A stretch of DNA of 64,000 nt, from assembly GCA_900095095.1 (NCBI GenBank), contig FMBT01000350.1:62001-126000 (forward strand). Reading direction: 5' to 3'. Source of the stretch: Fragilariopsis cylindrus CCMP1102. Taxonomy: Eukaryota > Bacillariophyta > Bacillariophyceae > Bacillariales > Bacillariaceae. Shown piece after piece: positions 12,353 through 23,138 of the stretch. The notes beneath the pieces are model-generated. The model made no database searches. It had not been told where the DNA came from and saw nothing but the letters and a program-made list of their open reading frames with translations. Position numbers and translations under genes: made by a program. Within the stretch, counting starts at the first letter, position 1. Every line of letters begins with the position of its first letter.

Positions 12353-13891
12353 TTATCGTTTTCGTTTTCGATCAGTTTCGCCATCTTGATCTTCTATAAC
12401 GGTGCCATCATTATTATTAGCAGTTGTATCAGCATTATTATTATTTAGTTGTTGTTGTTGTTGCTTTTTGCTACTGTCTTCCTTTTCTAATTCAGTAAAG
12501 GTTTTCAGTACCTCCAATCGTTCCTTCGCTAGTCTCATTTCAACTCTTGCAGCGTACATGCTTTGTTTCGTTTCTTTAGTATGATTCTGATATGGTTTAA
12601 TTAATTCTTCTGTACCCATAGTAAGTAAAGGGTGTAATTCTTGAAGAGTAGATCGATATGATACAGATAATTCAGTTAAATCGGGTGAATAATTCAAATC
12701 CTGTAACGCAACTGTTGTCTTAGCTGCAATTTTTAGTAAATTGCATGTAAGTTCTTCAGCTCGATCTAAACTATTTAATATTGCCCTTCGTTTCGATAAT
12801 CGTTCCTTAAGTTTCGTTAGGTACTTTTGTTTCTCGATAACAGCCTCTGCAGCTTTTTCTTCGTCGGTTTTAACCTTCACTGGTGTTGTTGTTGTTGCTA
12901 CTACGATGTTACCCCCATCATCACCCACGGTGTTTCTACCTGCCATTGCGGCAAATTTGTTATTTCGTTGAGGTGGTTGTGCCGATTGATTCTCCGGAAT
13001 ATTTGTAGGATTAGTAGTAGTAGTAGTTATTGTTGTTGTTGAGGGATCACTGCTAGATCGAGCAGTGATAGCTGCTAGTTTGTCACGTCTTGGTGATGAT
13101 GGAGCCGTTGCCGTTGCCGCCGCCGTCGTCGTCGCCACCGTCATGACGGTGTCGGATGATGTACCGTCACGTCTTGGTGATAATTGAGCTGTTGCCGTCG
13201 TCGTCATCGCCGTCATGACGGTGTCGGATGATGTACCATCTCGCTGCTGCTCTTGTTGTTGTGGATCTATTTTTACAATATTACTATCGAATGATCCATC
13301 ATTATTGTTATTGTTATTGTTATTATTGGCTTGAGAAGCCATAGCTGCAAATTTTCCACTTTTTGGGGGGGATTCCGCATTAGTAGCAGTAGCAGTAGCG
13401 GGAGCAGTAGCGGTATCATTTTGTTTTTGCTGTTGTTCTGGCTGCAAATCTTCTTTTATTACGTTATTGTTGACCGATTCAGTACTAGATCGAGAGTGAG
13501 CCATAGCTGCAAATTTTCCACTTTTGTTGGGGGATACAGCAGTAGCAGTAGCAGTAGCGGGAGCAATGTCATTTTGTTTTTGCTGTTGTTGTTGTTCTGG
13601 CTGCAAATCTTCTTTCATTGCGTTATTGTTGACCGATTCAGCACTAGATCGAGAGTGAGCCATAGCTGCAAATTTTCCACTTTTGGGAGATGCAGCCATA
13701 GCTGCAAATTTTCCACTCTTGGGGGATGCAACGGTACTTATAATGGAAACATCCTCTTGTTGTTGTTGTTGTTGTTGAGGAGGAGGAGGAGGAGGAGCAT
13801 CAGAATTACTGGCGCTACCGCCGTTATCGGCATCAGGTGCTTTCGTAACAGCTGCTCGTTCACTCATGGCGGCAAATTTATCGCGAGGCAT
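12353..13891 (-). CDS. KFAAM-repeat protein with Mediator subunit 11-like C-terminus
   Basis: 512 residues, intronless, ATG at 13891. The first 340 residues are low complexity (Gln, Ser, Ala-Thr, Asn runs) punctuated by seven copies of a six-residue motif: DKFAAM at residue 4, four GKFAAM copies often preceded by SPKS, one variant DKLAAI and one NKFAAM. The C-terminal 130 residues are regular helices (from LTKLKERLSKRRAILNSL to LAKERLEVLKTF) ending in a basic DRKRKR tail. Spacing and hydrophobic pattern recall Mediator head subunit MED11, including AAKTTVALQDL. That resemblance is by eye and only moderate. If right, it acts in RNA polymerase II initiation. The KFAAM motif has no function known to me. 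Confidence 0.6.
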   Translation of the reverse strand: MPRDKFAAMSERAAVTKAPDADNGGSASNSDAPPPPPPQQQQQQQEDVSIISTVASPKSGKFAAMAASPKSGKFAAMAHSRSSAESVNNNAMKEDLQPEQQQQQKQNDIAPATATATAVSPNKSGKFAAMAHSRSSTESVNNNVIKEDLQPEQQQKQNDTATAPATATATNAESPPKSGKFAAMASQANNNNNNNNNDGSFDSNIVKIDPQQQEQQRDGTSSDTVMTAMTTTATAQLSPRRDGTSSDTVMTVATTTAAATATAPSSPRRDKLAAITARSSSDPSTTTITTTTTNPTNIPENQSAQPPQRNNKFAAMAGRNTVGDDGGNIVVATTTTPVKVKTDEEKAAEAVIEKQKYLTKLKERLSKRRAILNSLDRAEELTCNLLKIAAKTTVALQDLNYSPDLTELSVSYRSTLQELHPLLTMGTEELIKPYQNHTKETKQSMYAARVEMRLAKERLEVLKTFTELEKEDSSKKQQQQQLNNNNADTTANNNDGTVIEDQDGETDRKRKR

Positions 13892-14341
13892 CTTGGTAGG
13901 ATTTCTTACAAGATTTTGGGGGATACAGTACGCACGACACGGTAGCTGGCTGTGACGACAAGCAAATAAAATGTCGGCGGAGGAGATCGAAGTTTGTGTT
14001 TGATGATGGATGATGGATAATGAGAGAGAGTGAGAATGAGAGCAAGCAACAAATACTAGTAATTTACTCGTTTTCGGACATGCAGTAGTACTAGATCGCG
14101 CATTACACGATAACTCCTAAATCTTTATTGAAGAAAAATCACATTGTATGAAGCACTTCGTCGTACAATTAGTAGTTTGATAGTGTACGCACATACACCG
14201 TACTCGAATAACATGCAGAACAACGAATATAATATATCAGAACAATGATGTCTAGAGATTTAAAGACTTGTTCTGAATGTATTAAAGACTTTAAACTTGC
14301 TAGCTAGAACAAAAGGAATTGAACATCGCTCACTATACCTT
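13892..14341. other. Intergenic divergent promoter region
   Basis: 450 bp between divergent start codons of the KFAAM protein and the RSH gene. It includes purine-rich GAGAGAGTGAGAATGAGAG near 14020. No coding frame or RNA gene is apparent. Confidence 0.45.
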
Positions 14342-17300
14342 ATGCAATGCATACATGCACGTACAATGAACAGTAAACACCAACACCGTCATCAACAGGA
14401 TGGCACTAAATCTAAAAAACGATCGAGAAGTAGTCGTACCGAAGAATACCGATATGATGGCCAATCTAAATCACAATTGTCGTCGTATTGTCTTCTTCCT
14501 TCTATCATATTTCTCCTTTTGATATCTGGCATGGAAACTATTCCTGTACAGGGTTACAGTTTTCACAATGGGAATAATCTTGGTAGATGGAACTACAAAG
14601 CAACAAAAATAGGAATAACAACAACTCGACTATACGAATCTCAATCGAAATTCCTTTCTTCAGATGTTTTCCCTTCCATGATGGACAAGTTGAACGACAC
14701 GTCAACAACACAAAACGTTATTACTAGTGATGGTCCAGGGTTTGTATCAACAAATGGTGTATCGGAAAAAATAAATGGGTACGAATATAAGAACAATTAC
14801 TTGCAGACATTGGAATATGAAGAACGATCCGCTAAAGAACAAAGAGAGAAGGAGGAAGAAGAGGAAGAAGAAAGGAAGCGTGCATCGTCCCAAAAACAGA
14901 AGACAGCACCAGAGATGAATAATTGGACGTCTATAATGAAACGTGGTCTATTCTTTCAAAGGAAAAAAAAGGTTGAGACAGTTGATATGGTCTACAAAGA
15001 ATTACGGGACATGTCTAAATATGATTGTGATCAAGTAGATGTATACTGGGACCTACTATTACCAGCAGTTTCTTATTTAGGTACAGAACGGGTTGTTAAA
15101 ATCCGTGATGCATTACGGGTGGCATATCGTGCTCATAGAGGACAAGCTCGCAAGTCAGGTGAACCCTTCATCATCCATCCCGTAGAGGTTTCTTTGTTGT
15201 TAGCTGGACTGAAGATGGACGAATCAACAGTCATGGCTGGTCTATTACATGATACTGTAGAAGATACAGATTTATCATTCGAATTGGTAGAAGATATGTT
15301 TGGGAAGCCCGTACGGCAGATCGTAGAGGGAGAAACGAAGGTTTCTAAACTACCAAATATTGCCTTGCCAGAGTACGCCGACGAACAAGCAGAGAACTTA
15401 CGACAAATGTTTGTCGCCATGACAGGTACGTTTTTCGTTTGTGTGAATATTAAGTTAATATTAATATATTTTTGATTTTGTTCTAGAAATTGTCATCGTC
15501 TTCTCTAGTGCTCATATAAAGTATCTACTGTTTGTTCTTGTTTCCGAAGACGATTATCGTATCATTATTGTTAAATTAGCAGACCGTTTGCACAACATGA
15601 GGACTTTAAAGCACATGAAGCCAGAAAAACAAATTAAGATCAGTCGTGAAACTTTAGATATTTTTGCACCGCTTGCGCATCGAATGGGAATATGGCAATT
15701 TAAGAGTGAATTAGAGGATACGGCGTTTATGTACTTGTATCCTCAAGAATATAAACGTTTGAACAGACGACTAAGTCTACATCAAACGAAATTTGAAGAT
15801 ACGCTAGATAAATCCCAACAAATGCTTTCGGATAGGTTAAATTCCGATCCAACACTACGGGATCAAGCCGCAAGCGTTAAGGTATCGGGTCGCACGAAAG
15901 AAATTTATTCCCTTTGGCATAAAATGGAGACAAAGGGAGAACGAAATCTTGACCAAATTGGTGATGTTGTTGCCCTGCGTGTCATTATCGATCCAAAGAT
16001 AAATCCAGACGACGATGAGAACGATTCCGATAGAGGAGTATGGTTATGTTACCATGTATTGGGAGTGGTACAACACCTTGTAGGTTTCCAACCAGTTCCT
16101 ACGAGAGTTAAGGATTATATATCTTTCCCCAAACCGAATGGATATCAAAGTCTTCACACTGTACTGATGTTGAATGGACAGAAAATCGAAGTCCAAATTC
16201 GCACCAGAATGATGCATCAAGTTGCCGAATGCGGGATGGCTTCCCACTGGGCATACACGGGCGGAAAGAGGAGACAAAGTGGAAACGATGACATATACAA
16301 CACTCCGTGGCTATCTAGCATCAAGGAATGGCAGAATGAAAAATTGGATGCTAGGGACTTTGTAGATAGTGTCCGAAGTGAGCTATTGGGAAAACGTGTC
16401 TTCGTCTTTTTAAGAAACGGAAAGATTCTTAATCTTGCCCGTGGCGCAACTGCGATAGACGCGGCATTTACAATTCATACCGAAGTTGGACTTAATATGC
16501 ACGGTGTTGAAATCAACGGGAAATCTGTATCGATATCATATGAATTACAGAATGGAGACGTTGTTTCCATCTTGACAGGCGAAGGGACGCCTTCTACAGA
16601 TTGGATTAAACATGCAAAAAGCAGATCAACGAGGTCAAAACTCCGCTCCTACTTTCGAGTGAAACAAAAAGAAAGTCTTCGGGAGGCTGGCAAGATAATA
16701 TTGATGGATTATTTATGGATGCACGGGCCGATGATCGAAAAATCATCGTTTAATGAAGAGGAATTTTCCGTTCCTACGACTATAGAAGAGCTCGCTGCTT
16801 TACTTCCCGGGAACACTCAATATGACGACATTGATGACCTCTTTCTTAGAATAGGGAAACAAGACGACCGTGTTTTGATTAATTTTTTCGTCTCTAAGCT
16901 ATTCAAAGTTCCACAAAAGCTACTAATCAATGCGGAAAAGAATAAAACTTCCTTGGTCTCTACTAAGAGTGTTCTGGATGCAGTATATGATCGAGCGAAG
17001 GATGCGGCTGATGCTGCAGCTTCCACACAGAACAGTATACCTATTGAACCCACTCCCGAAACCGAAACCGAAGCTACTACTTCAAACTCTGATTGGCCTA
17101 AACCTTCAATGGTCGAAATATCTGATGAAAAGGCAGACTATGCAGACCCAGAACATCTTTGCATGGAATGCCTTCCTGTCTACGAAGATGATATTATTGG
17201 AACTCGGCCTGAAAACTATACAAATGATGCAATTCCAAAAGTTCATCGAACGTGTTGTCCCGTTGCTCAGAGAGCCATCCATCGGGCGCTGGCTGGAAGT

Positions 17301-17714
17301 AAAAGATCAGTAGAAGAAAACGGTTTGGTCAAAGGTAGATATCACAAACAGGTTGACAGTGTGAGTCTACGGCAAGGGGCTACTGAGAGGGTATTAGAAT
17401 CTCCAATCACAGAAGTTCCCGTGAAACTTAAATGGTCTTCCTATGAACCTGACGAAGAACATTTTTTTAACGCAGAAATCGTGCTTCATTGTGAAGATAG
17501 AAAACTTCTACTCGCTGACTGCTCCGAAATTGTTTCCGATCTATCCGAAATTGTCAAAACCGGGAGTCTAACTACAAATGAACATGCTACTCTCGCTTTT
17601 TTAATCAAGATACGATGTTTGGATGATCTCCAAAAAGTTATGAACAGTCTACGGAAAATTCCATCTGTTATGGCGGTTGAGAGAAGAGTAAGTACACTAC
17701 TAATAGATACATGA
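14342..17714 (+). CDS. RSH: Bifunctional RelA/SpoT homologue ((p)ppGpp synthetase/hydrolase), plastid RSH type
   Basis: Exons 14342-15425 and 15550-17714 (intron 15426-15549, phase 1) give 1,082 residues. An N-terminal hydrophobic segment (about 47-64) followed by PVQGYSF suggests a signal peptide plus transit peptide, hence plastid delivery. The HD hydrolase domain (about 255-420) keeps HRGQARKSGEPFIIHPV, HDTVEDT and KLADRLHNMRTL. The synthetase domain (about 450-600) keeps RTKEIYSLWHKM, SFPKPNGYQSLHT and the catalytic EVQIRT. A TGS domain (about 640-715), a Cys/His segment (LCMECL, HRTCCP) and a C-terminal ACT domain follow. Both activities therefore look intact. The 3' end could alternatively splice from 17688 to 17747 (59-nt intron) and end in RRFGLCY. 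ppGpp tunes plastid gene expression and photosynthesis. Confidence 0.92.
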
Positions 17715-17996
17715 TTCGGATATTTTTGGTATTTTTTGATTCACAGTTTGGTCTCTGTTACTAATAATTGCATCAACCATGTTATGTCTATTGTCTCCAT
17801 AGTTTGGTTCAGAACTATAGCTCCCGCTTTATTGACTGGATAAGTTTCCGTTCCAGGAAGATATTCGATCTAACCGCAAATGAAAATTGCCACTACCGAT
17901 ATCATACAATAATCTTAATATAATATAATGTAATGTAATATAATAGAATTCAACCGCAACTATTCATACTCAGCTCGAAAATCCAAGGTTCAGCTA

Positions 17997-19202
17997 TTAG
18001 AGATTTCTTGATTTCTTTGTGTTGGTTTGAGCCATCATAACGTCATCAACCGACCACAACCTTTTGATTTCCTTCTGCTCTTCCATCACTTTCATTAAAT
18101 ATTGTTTGACTTTTCCTAAATGCTCTCGCCAAAGAAGAAGACAATCTGCTCGTCCAACATCTAAGGTAATGCTGACACCACTACTATGTTCATCAACTGC
18201 TTTTGTTTCATTAGAAATAATATTAGTTATTTTCACTTTAGTAGTTGATGACTGATTATTATTGCCTCCATCAAGTTCTTGTAGAATTGATTGAGAAGTG
18301 AGTGCCCACCAACTATTATCGCAGTTATCGTTTCCATTACATCTTCGTAGGATTCCTCTATCGTCCAACTCGACAGGAATCGATAACGGCGACGATGACA
18401 ATGAAGGCAATGATGGTATTATTTGAATAATACTACCTACCACCACTGATCTACTTGGTTTTATGAACGGGAGAGATTGTGAAAATTGTTGTTGTTGCTG
18501 GTGCGTTGTCTTTCCTTCTCTACATTGTGTAGAGGTAGGAATTGGAGCGGACGCCATTCTCAATAGTTCTTGTTCCTCTTCTTCAAGCTGCTCCCTACTA
18601 AATGACATAATATTTTCTGATTCGTCGTCCTCATCGTGCTCGTCGTCGTCGTCCTCATTATTATCATTATTATTATTATTATTATTATTCGTCAATTCCC
18701 GTATACGGACATCCCATATATTATTGCTTTTGTCACTATTATTATCATTTTCGTTTCCTTTTGTTGCCTCTATTATATTTTGTTTCAGAATACGTATAAG
18801 CAACTCACATTGTCTTATTGTTGTTTGTAATGTATCGATAGTAGTACGGTTTTTTTTGTCTGTGATTGAAACTATTATAACACAGCTTAGCCACAGGACA
18901 CGATATAGGTTTGCTTCTGTATTCAGAAGATCAATTACTTTATCAGTAGTGTCAGCAGCAGCAGCATCTCGATCTTCTTTCGTCGTCGTCGTCGTCTTCC
19001 CTCCACCAGCAGCAATAAATCGATAGTGACATACATTTTTATTTAGTGATAGTGATGATGATTCATCCTGTGATGAAAGAATTTCGATAATAAAATCATA
19101 AATTCCGACTAGGCTTTCATTTCGATCACATCCATCGTCAAATTCACTTCTCAATAGAACTTTTTCAGCCTTCTTGAGAAGAAATTCTTTTCGTCCCTCC
19201 AT
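17997..19202 (-). CDS. Hypothetical protein, acidic and Asn/Gln-rich centre
   Basis: 401 residues, intronless, ATG at 19202. The N-terminus (MEGRKEFLLKKAEKVLL to FIIEILSS) and a segment around LYRVLWLSCVIIVSITDKK are helical and look ordered. An Asn run and a long Asp/Glu stretch occupy the middle, followed by LEEEEQELLRMASAPIP. The C-terminal 80 residues hold LLLWREHLGKVKQYLMKVMEEQ, another helical block that may be a coiled coil. I do not recognise a family. The gene converges with RSH (282 bp between stops) and diverges from the Rpt6 gene. Confidence 0.6.
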   Translation of the reverse strand: MEGRKEFLLKKAEKVLLRSEFDDGCDRNESLVGIYDFIIEILSSQDESSSLSLNKNVCHYRFIAAGGGKTTTTTKEDRDAAAADTTDKVIDLLNTEANLYRVLWLSCVIIVSITDKKNRTTIDTLQTTIRQCELLIRILKQNIIEATKGNENDNNSDKSNNIWDVRIRELTNNNNNNNNDNNEDDDDEHDEDDESENIMSFSREQLEEEEQELLRMASAPIPTSTQCREGKTTHQQQQQFSQSLPFIKPSRSVVVGSIIQIIPSLPSLSSSPLSIPVELDDRGILRRCNGNDNCDNSWWALTSQSILQELDGGNNNQSSTTKVKITNIISNETKAVDEHSSGVSITLDVGRADCLLLWREHLGKVKQYLMKVMEEQKEIKRLWSVDDVMMAQTNTKKSRNL

Positions 19203-19798
19203 TTTTTGCTTACCGTAGTAATGTTTAAAATACTATAGTATTACTTGTAAAATAATCTCCCTTCAAAACGACACGAGACCTGTTATTGAAATGGCGTGAC
19301 GATATGGCGAGCTCTTTATATCTATCTTACTTGTTGTTGTCGTATTACGGTAATACCCTTAGTAGAAATAAAGAAAAATGATCAACATTTCATGCATTGT
19401 GTGTTGTGTTGTTGGCTGTGCCGTGCTTTGTGGAATGAAATTATTTTGAAATTTCAAAGTTAAAGCTATTACAGTACTTCTAATAAGTTGAAAGTTAGTG
19501 CACGGATGAGAACGACCGAAGAAGGATTTTGTGTTTAAATTATTTAGCTCGATCCCTAATAGCTTAAAAATCGAAAGATTTCGATGTCGATCGAAACGTT
19601 AATTTTTCTCGACGATCGAGACGCCTTGTTATTTTGCGTGATCGGCGCCGTTGGTTAATTTTAAATTTTATTATTTTTCATTAAGCCAAGAAACAACAAC
19701 CTTGACAATAACATTGATAACATCGACAGCAATACTATACGGTTCGTAAATAATTGACAGATACTTTGCTATCAAATCCATCATATATCAATCAAATC
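19203..19798. other. Intergenic divergent promoter region
   Basis: 596 bp between divergent start codons. The Rpt6 frame stays open upstream to a TTG at 19754, but the first ATG is 19799. Around 19565-19640 there are several ATCGA/TCGAT strings forming imperfect palindromes. No gene is seen. Confidence 0.45.
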
Positions 19799-20989
19799 AT
19801 GGCCACCGCAACCGCTTCCTCGTCTAGTATGGCTACATATTATGCGTCTAAAGTGAGTGAATTAAGTGAAACAGTTCAAGAACGTGTTGCTGATTTACAA
19901 CGATTGAAGGCACGTCGGAATGAATTGAATGCCAAAGTTCGTATGCTTCGTGAGGAACTTCATCACTTGCAAGAACCAGGTAGTTATGTTGGTGAGGTTG
20001 TAAAACAAATGGGACAGAATAAAGTATTAGTCAAGATTCATCCGGAAGGGAAATATGTTGTTGATTTAGATAAATCACAAATTGATATTAAAGATTTAGT
20101 TCCCAATACACGAGTTGCATTACGAAATGATTCCTATACACTTCACAAAATTTTACCAACCAAGGTTGATCCATTAGTATCATTAATGAAGGTTGAAGCT
20201 GTTCCTGATTCGACCTATGATATGATTGGTGGTCTTGAAAAGCAAGTGATGGAAATTAAAGAAGTGATTGAACTTCCAATTAAACATCCTGAATTATTTG
20301 AATCATTGGGTGTCTCTCAACCAAAGGGTGTACTATTATATGGTCCACCTGGTACTGGTAAGACATTATTAGCTCGAGCTGTCGCACATCATACTGATTG
20401 TACGTTTATTCGTGTTTCTGGTGCTGAACTAGTACAGAAGTATATCGGTGAAGGTAGTCGTATGGTTCGTGAACTATTTATTATGGCACGTGAGGCGGCA
20501 CCATCCATTATTTTTATGGATGAAATTGATTCTATTGGTAGTTCCCGTGGCGGTGGTGGAGGAGATTCGGAAGTTCAACGAACAATGCTTGAACTATTAA
20601 ATCAACTGGATGGTTTCGAACCAGCACAAAATATTAAAGTTGTGATGGCAACTAATCGTATTGATATTTTAGATTCAGCATTACTACGACCAGGACGGAT
20701 TGATCGTAAGATTGAATTTCCTAATCCTAATGTTGAAAATCGTATGGCTATTATGAAAATCCATTCTAGAAAGATGAACCTATTACGTAATATCGATTTG
20801 AAGGTGATTGGTGAAAAAATGCCAAATGCAAGTGGTGCAGAATGTAAGGCAGTTTGTACGGAAGCTGGTATGTTCGCATTGCGAGAACGACGTGTCCACG
20901 TGACGCAGGAAGATTTTGAAATGGCTGTAGCGAAGGTTATGAAGAAGGATGGGGAAAGTAATATTAGTCTACAACGATTGTGGAAGTAA
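19799..20989 (+). CDS. RPT6: 26S proteasome regulatory ATPase subunit Rpt6 (PSMC5)
   Basis: 396 residues, intronless. The N-terminal coiled coil (about 20-60) is followed by an OB domain ([15 protein letters not shown]) and the AAA+ ATPase domain: Walker A GPPGTGKT at about 182, Walker B IIFMDEID at about 237, sensor region ATNRID, and the arginine-finger strand [13 protein letters not shown]. The C-terminus ends in LWK, as in other Rpt6 proteins. It forms part of the hexameric ring that unfolds ubiquitinated substrates and threads them into the 20S core. Start is the ATG at 19799; the in-frame TTG upstream is not needed. Sequence is uninterrupted and highly conserved. Confidence 0.97.
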   Translation: MATATASSSSMATYYASKVSELSETVQERVADLQRLKARRNELNAKVRMLREELHHLQEPGSYVGEVVKQMGQNKVLVKIHPEGKYVVDLDKSQIDIKDLVPNTRVALRNDSYTLHKILPTKVDPLVSLMKVEAVPDSTYDMIGGLEKQVMEIKEVIELPIKHPELFESLGVSQPKGVLLYGPPGTGKTLLARAVAHHTDCTFIRVSGAELVQKYIGEGSRMVRELFIMAREAAPSIIFMDEIDSIGSSRGGGGGDSEVQRTMLELLNQLDGFEPAQNIKVVMATNRIDILDSALLRPGRIDRKIEFPNPNVENRMAIMKIHSRKMNLLRNIDLKVIGEKMPNASGAECKAVCTEAGMFALRERRVHVTQEDFEMAVAKVMKKDGESNISLQRLWK

Positions 20990-21389
20990 AGGAAGTAAAT
21001 GTAAATACACATCGACAGACTATTACTATTATATTGGAAGTAAGTAATTTCTCATTAAAAATACAAACTATATCGAATGTAGATTACAGTAGGACTATAG
21101 TAGGACTACAGTAGCACACTACAGTACAGTACAATATTTAATCTTGTTAATTATAGAAGAAGCCAAAATACAGTACGACATGTACCACTGCATTGCCAAA
21201 AATACCTAGTATTACTGATTTCAAACGGTTCGATTCATTCAAAACTTGACGAGTCATTCAATCGTCCAAAATACTAGTACTGTAACTAAAACTAGTAAAG
21301 AACTACTATAATATTGTATCTTTAAATAATTGTAGCAACTTTCTATTACAGTATATTATATTATATCATACTATATTCTTTTGTTGATG
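20990..21389. other. Convergent 3' intergenic region with TACAGTA strings
   Basis: 400 bp between Rpt6 and the MenA-like gene. It contains a cluster of TACAGTA/CTACAGTAC-like strings at 21080-21135. No coding frame. Confidence 0.45.
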
Positions 21390-22499
21390 TTATCTTGATA
21401 TCCGAATGGATATAGCAAGAAGAATACAGAAGAGTAGTTGAACCTTAGCAGCTCCACCCACGTGTGGATTTAGTGCTCCACCATCTTTTCTGTAAAGAGC
21501 CTGCCATTCCTTCAATGCTAAAGGGAATGATAACAACGGTAAAAGCATTAACAACGAAGTACTATCATTATTGGAAACTACCGCCGAGGACCACCACCAC
21601 CACCTCCAAACGGTTATACCATACGCAACAAATATATTGATACCATATTCTACACGACAAAAAGTTGCACCAAATCGTACAGCCAATGTAAGTTTGTTTG
21701 CCAATACGTCAGTAAATCGATCACGTAGATTATTAACAACAATTATATTGGTTGCTAAGGTTGATACCTGTATGGCGTACGTTGAATACGTCCAAAGAAG
21801 ATTGTTTAGATTATTATTGTTAACGTCGTCGTCATCGTTATCGTTATTGTCGGTACTAGATATGTACAAAAATGGAGGCATCATTGTTGCAACCAACCCA
21901 AAATATAAAAATACAAAGATATCACCAAGACCTGAATATCCCAGTGAAAAATTTGGCAGTCCGATGTATCCTAATGGCCAGGGTCCACCAGTATAAGCAA
22001 ATGCATTGAAAATACTCGTTACGACGATGAATACCATTACTAGTACGGCGATTTGTTGTTGCTGTTGTTGCTGTTGTTGATGATCTTCGTTACTATGAGC
22101 TGTCGTTGTTGTTGTCGTTGCTATATTTATAACAAACCGAATTCCTAATATCAAACCGACCAATAAGGTCAATCCTGAAGCCATCGCTGTCTGGAAGGGT
22201 GTTAACCAACCCTTTTGTGTTGCTCGAGCTTGTCCGACACGTTTTTCATTATCTGCACCCTTTACAAAATCAGCATAATCGTTATGTAGATTAGTACCCA
22301 ATTGCATCAGTATACAAAATAATGTCCATTCCATTGTAAACCAAAAAAAGGACGCTTTATTTACATTATCGATGATGGCTATTCCGACATTGTATGCAAC
22401 GATATTGGGTGCGATACTGGCGCTAAGCGTATGCGGTCGAGCTGCTACAAACCAAACCTTCCAAAGAGGTGGTCGCGAAGACAACGATGACGACGACAT
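21390..22499 (-). CDS. menA: UbiA-family 1,4-dihydroxy-2-naphthoate prenyltransferase (MenA-like)
   Basis: 369 residues with about eight hydrophobic segments. ARPHTLSASIAPNIVAY is the MenA N-terminal motif. NLHNDYADFVKGAD is the first Asp-rich prenyl-diphosphate/Mg site. NNLRDRFTDVLANKLTLAVRFG is the second, with the NNxRD sequence typical of MenA. Family members attach a prenyl or phytyl tail to 1,4-dihydroxy-2-naphthoate in the pathway to phylloquinone, the photosystem I quinone, in the plastid membrane. The N-terminus is short and Ser-rich with no obvious signal peptide, so the start could lie further upstream or targeting may be atypical. Asn/Asp/Gln insertions occur in loops. Its upstream region is cut 149 bp from the start codon by a retrotransposon. 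Confidence 0.88.
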   Translation of the reverse strand: MSSSSLSSRPPLWKVWFVAARPHTLSASIAPNIVAYNVGIAIIDNVNKASFFWFTMEWTLFCILMQLGTNLHNDYADFVKGADNEKRVGQARATQKGWLTPFQTAMASGLTLLVGLILGIRFVINIATTTTTTAHSNEDHQQQQQQQQQIAVLVMVFIVVTSIFNAFAYTGGPWPLGYIGLPNFSLGYSGLGDIFVFLYFGLVATMMPPFLYISSTDNNDNDDDDVNNNNLNNLLWTYSTYAIQVSTLATNIIVVNNLRDRFTDVLANKLTLAVRFGATFCRVEYGINIFVAYGITVWRWWWWSSAVVSNNDSTSLLMLLPLLSFPLALKEWQALYRKDGGALNPHVGGAAKVQLLFCILLAISIRISR

Positions 22500-22643
22500 A
22501 TTATGTTCAATGTTCTATGTTTTATGTTCTATGTTCTATTTCGATATTCTTGAAACTTTTTTTGTGTGAAATTTTGTTTTTGTGAAGATAAATAATTGTC
22601 AAGAGAAAATTTGTCGCGATGTGATTTCGCTTGATGTTCGAAT

Positions 22644-22648
22644 GCTGT
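22644..22648. repeat. Target-site duplication (left copy), GCTGT
   Basis: The five bases GCTGT immediately before the left LTR are repeated immediately after the right LTR (30525-30529), as expected for copia-type integration. Confidence 0.92.
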
Positions 22649-22883
22649 TGCGAAGATGTACGACGTAAAATATGATATACGTTACGATACATGTAGGTTT
22701 GAATTAGAAGAAGAGTGTTTTAAATAATGAATTTATAGAATTATGATATGAAGAATCAGAAGTGTCAATCTTCTGAATTGATAGAATATATATGAGATCT
22801 CAAGGTCTGATAAATAGGACCTCTTAGTATGTAAAGGATGAGAAGAATGCGTAACGAATCAAATATATCGATTCATCATGACA
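22649..22883 (-). repeat. 3' LTR of the copia element
   Basis: 235 bp, identical by eye to 30290-30524, bounded by TG...CA. In element orientation this is the downstream LTR. Confidence 0.95.
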
Positions 22884-22897
22884 CACCCTCTCAAACT
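22884..22897 (-). promoter_or_regulatory. Polypurine tract candidate
   Basis: On the minus strand, directly upstream of the 3' LTR, the sequence reads AGTTTGAGAGGGTG, a purine-rich stretch in the right place to prime plus-strand DNA synthesis. Confidence 0.6.
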
Positions 22898-23138
22898 GAC
22901 AGTGGTGCTTAGCAATACTGTTGTTTGATTGATTGATAATAGGAGAGTTGCGCGATTGAAATTTTCAAAGCATTTTCAAAGCATACCCCCTTTAATTTCC
23001 ATTCCTGTCGTAGATTTCTACAGGAATTTTGTACCAGCTGACTCAAAATATCAAATATTTCAAAGATTAATTAAAATATTTTTAACTGCAACAATAAGAA
23101 ATTGTATTTGTTATTATCAGTGAAAGTACGGAAGTAGG

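Noticed and set aside
13331-13945. Plus-strand Ser/Phe-rich open frame opposite the KFAAM-repeat gene
   Set aside because: Its repeats are the reverse complement of the Gln and KFAAM repeats; no start context or independent motif.
17688-17746. Extra 59-nt intron at the 3' end of the RSH gene
   Set aside because: Plausible (GTAAGT donor, CACAG acceptor, stop soon after) but shorter than other introns here; kept only as an alternative in the gene entry.
21226-21236. CGGTTCGATTC, resembling a tRNA T-arm
   Set aside because: No acceptor stem, D-arm or anticodon arm can be built around it.
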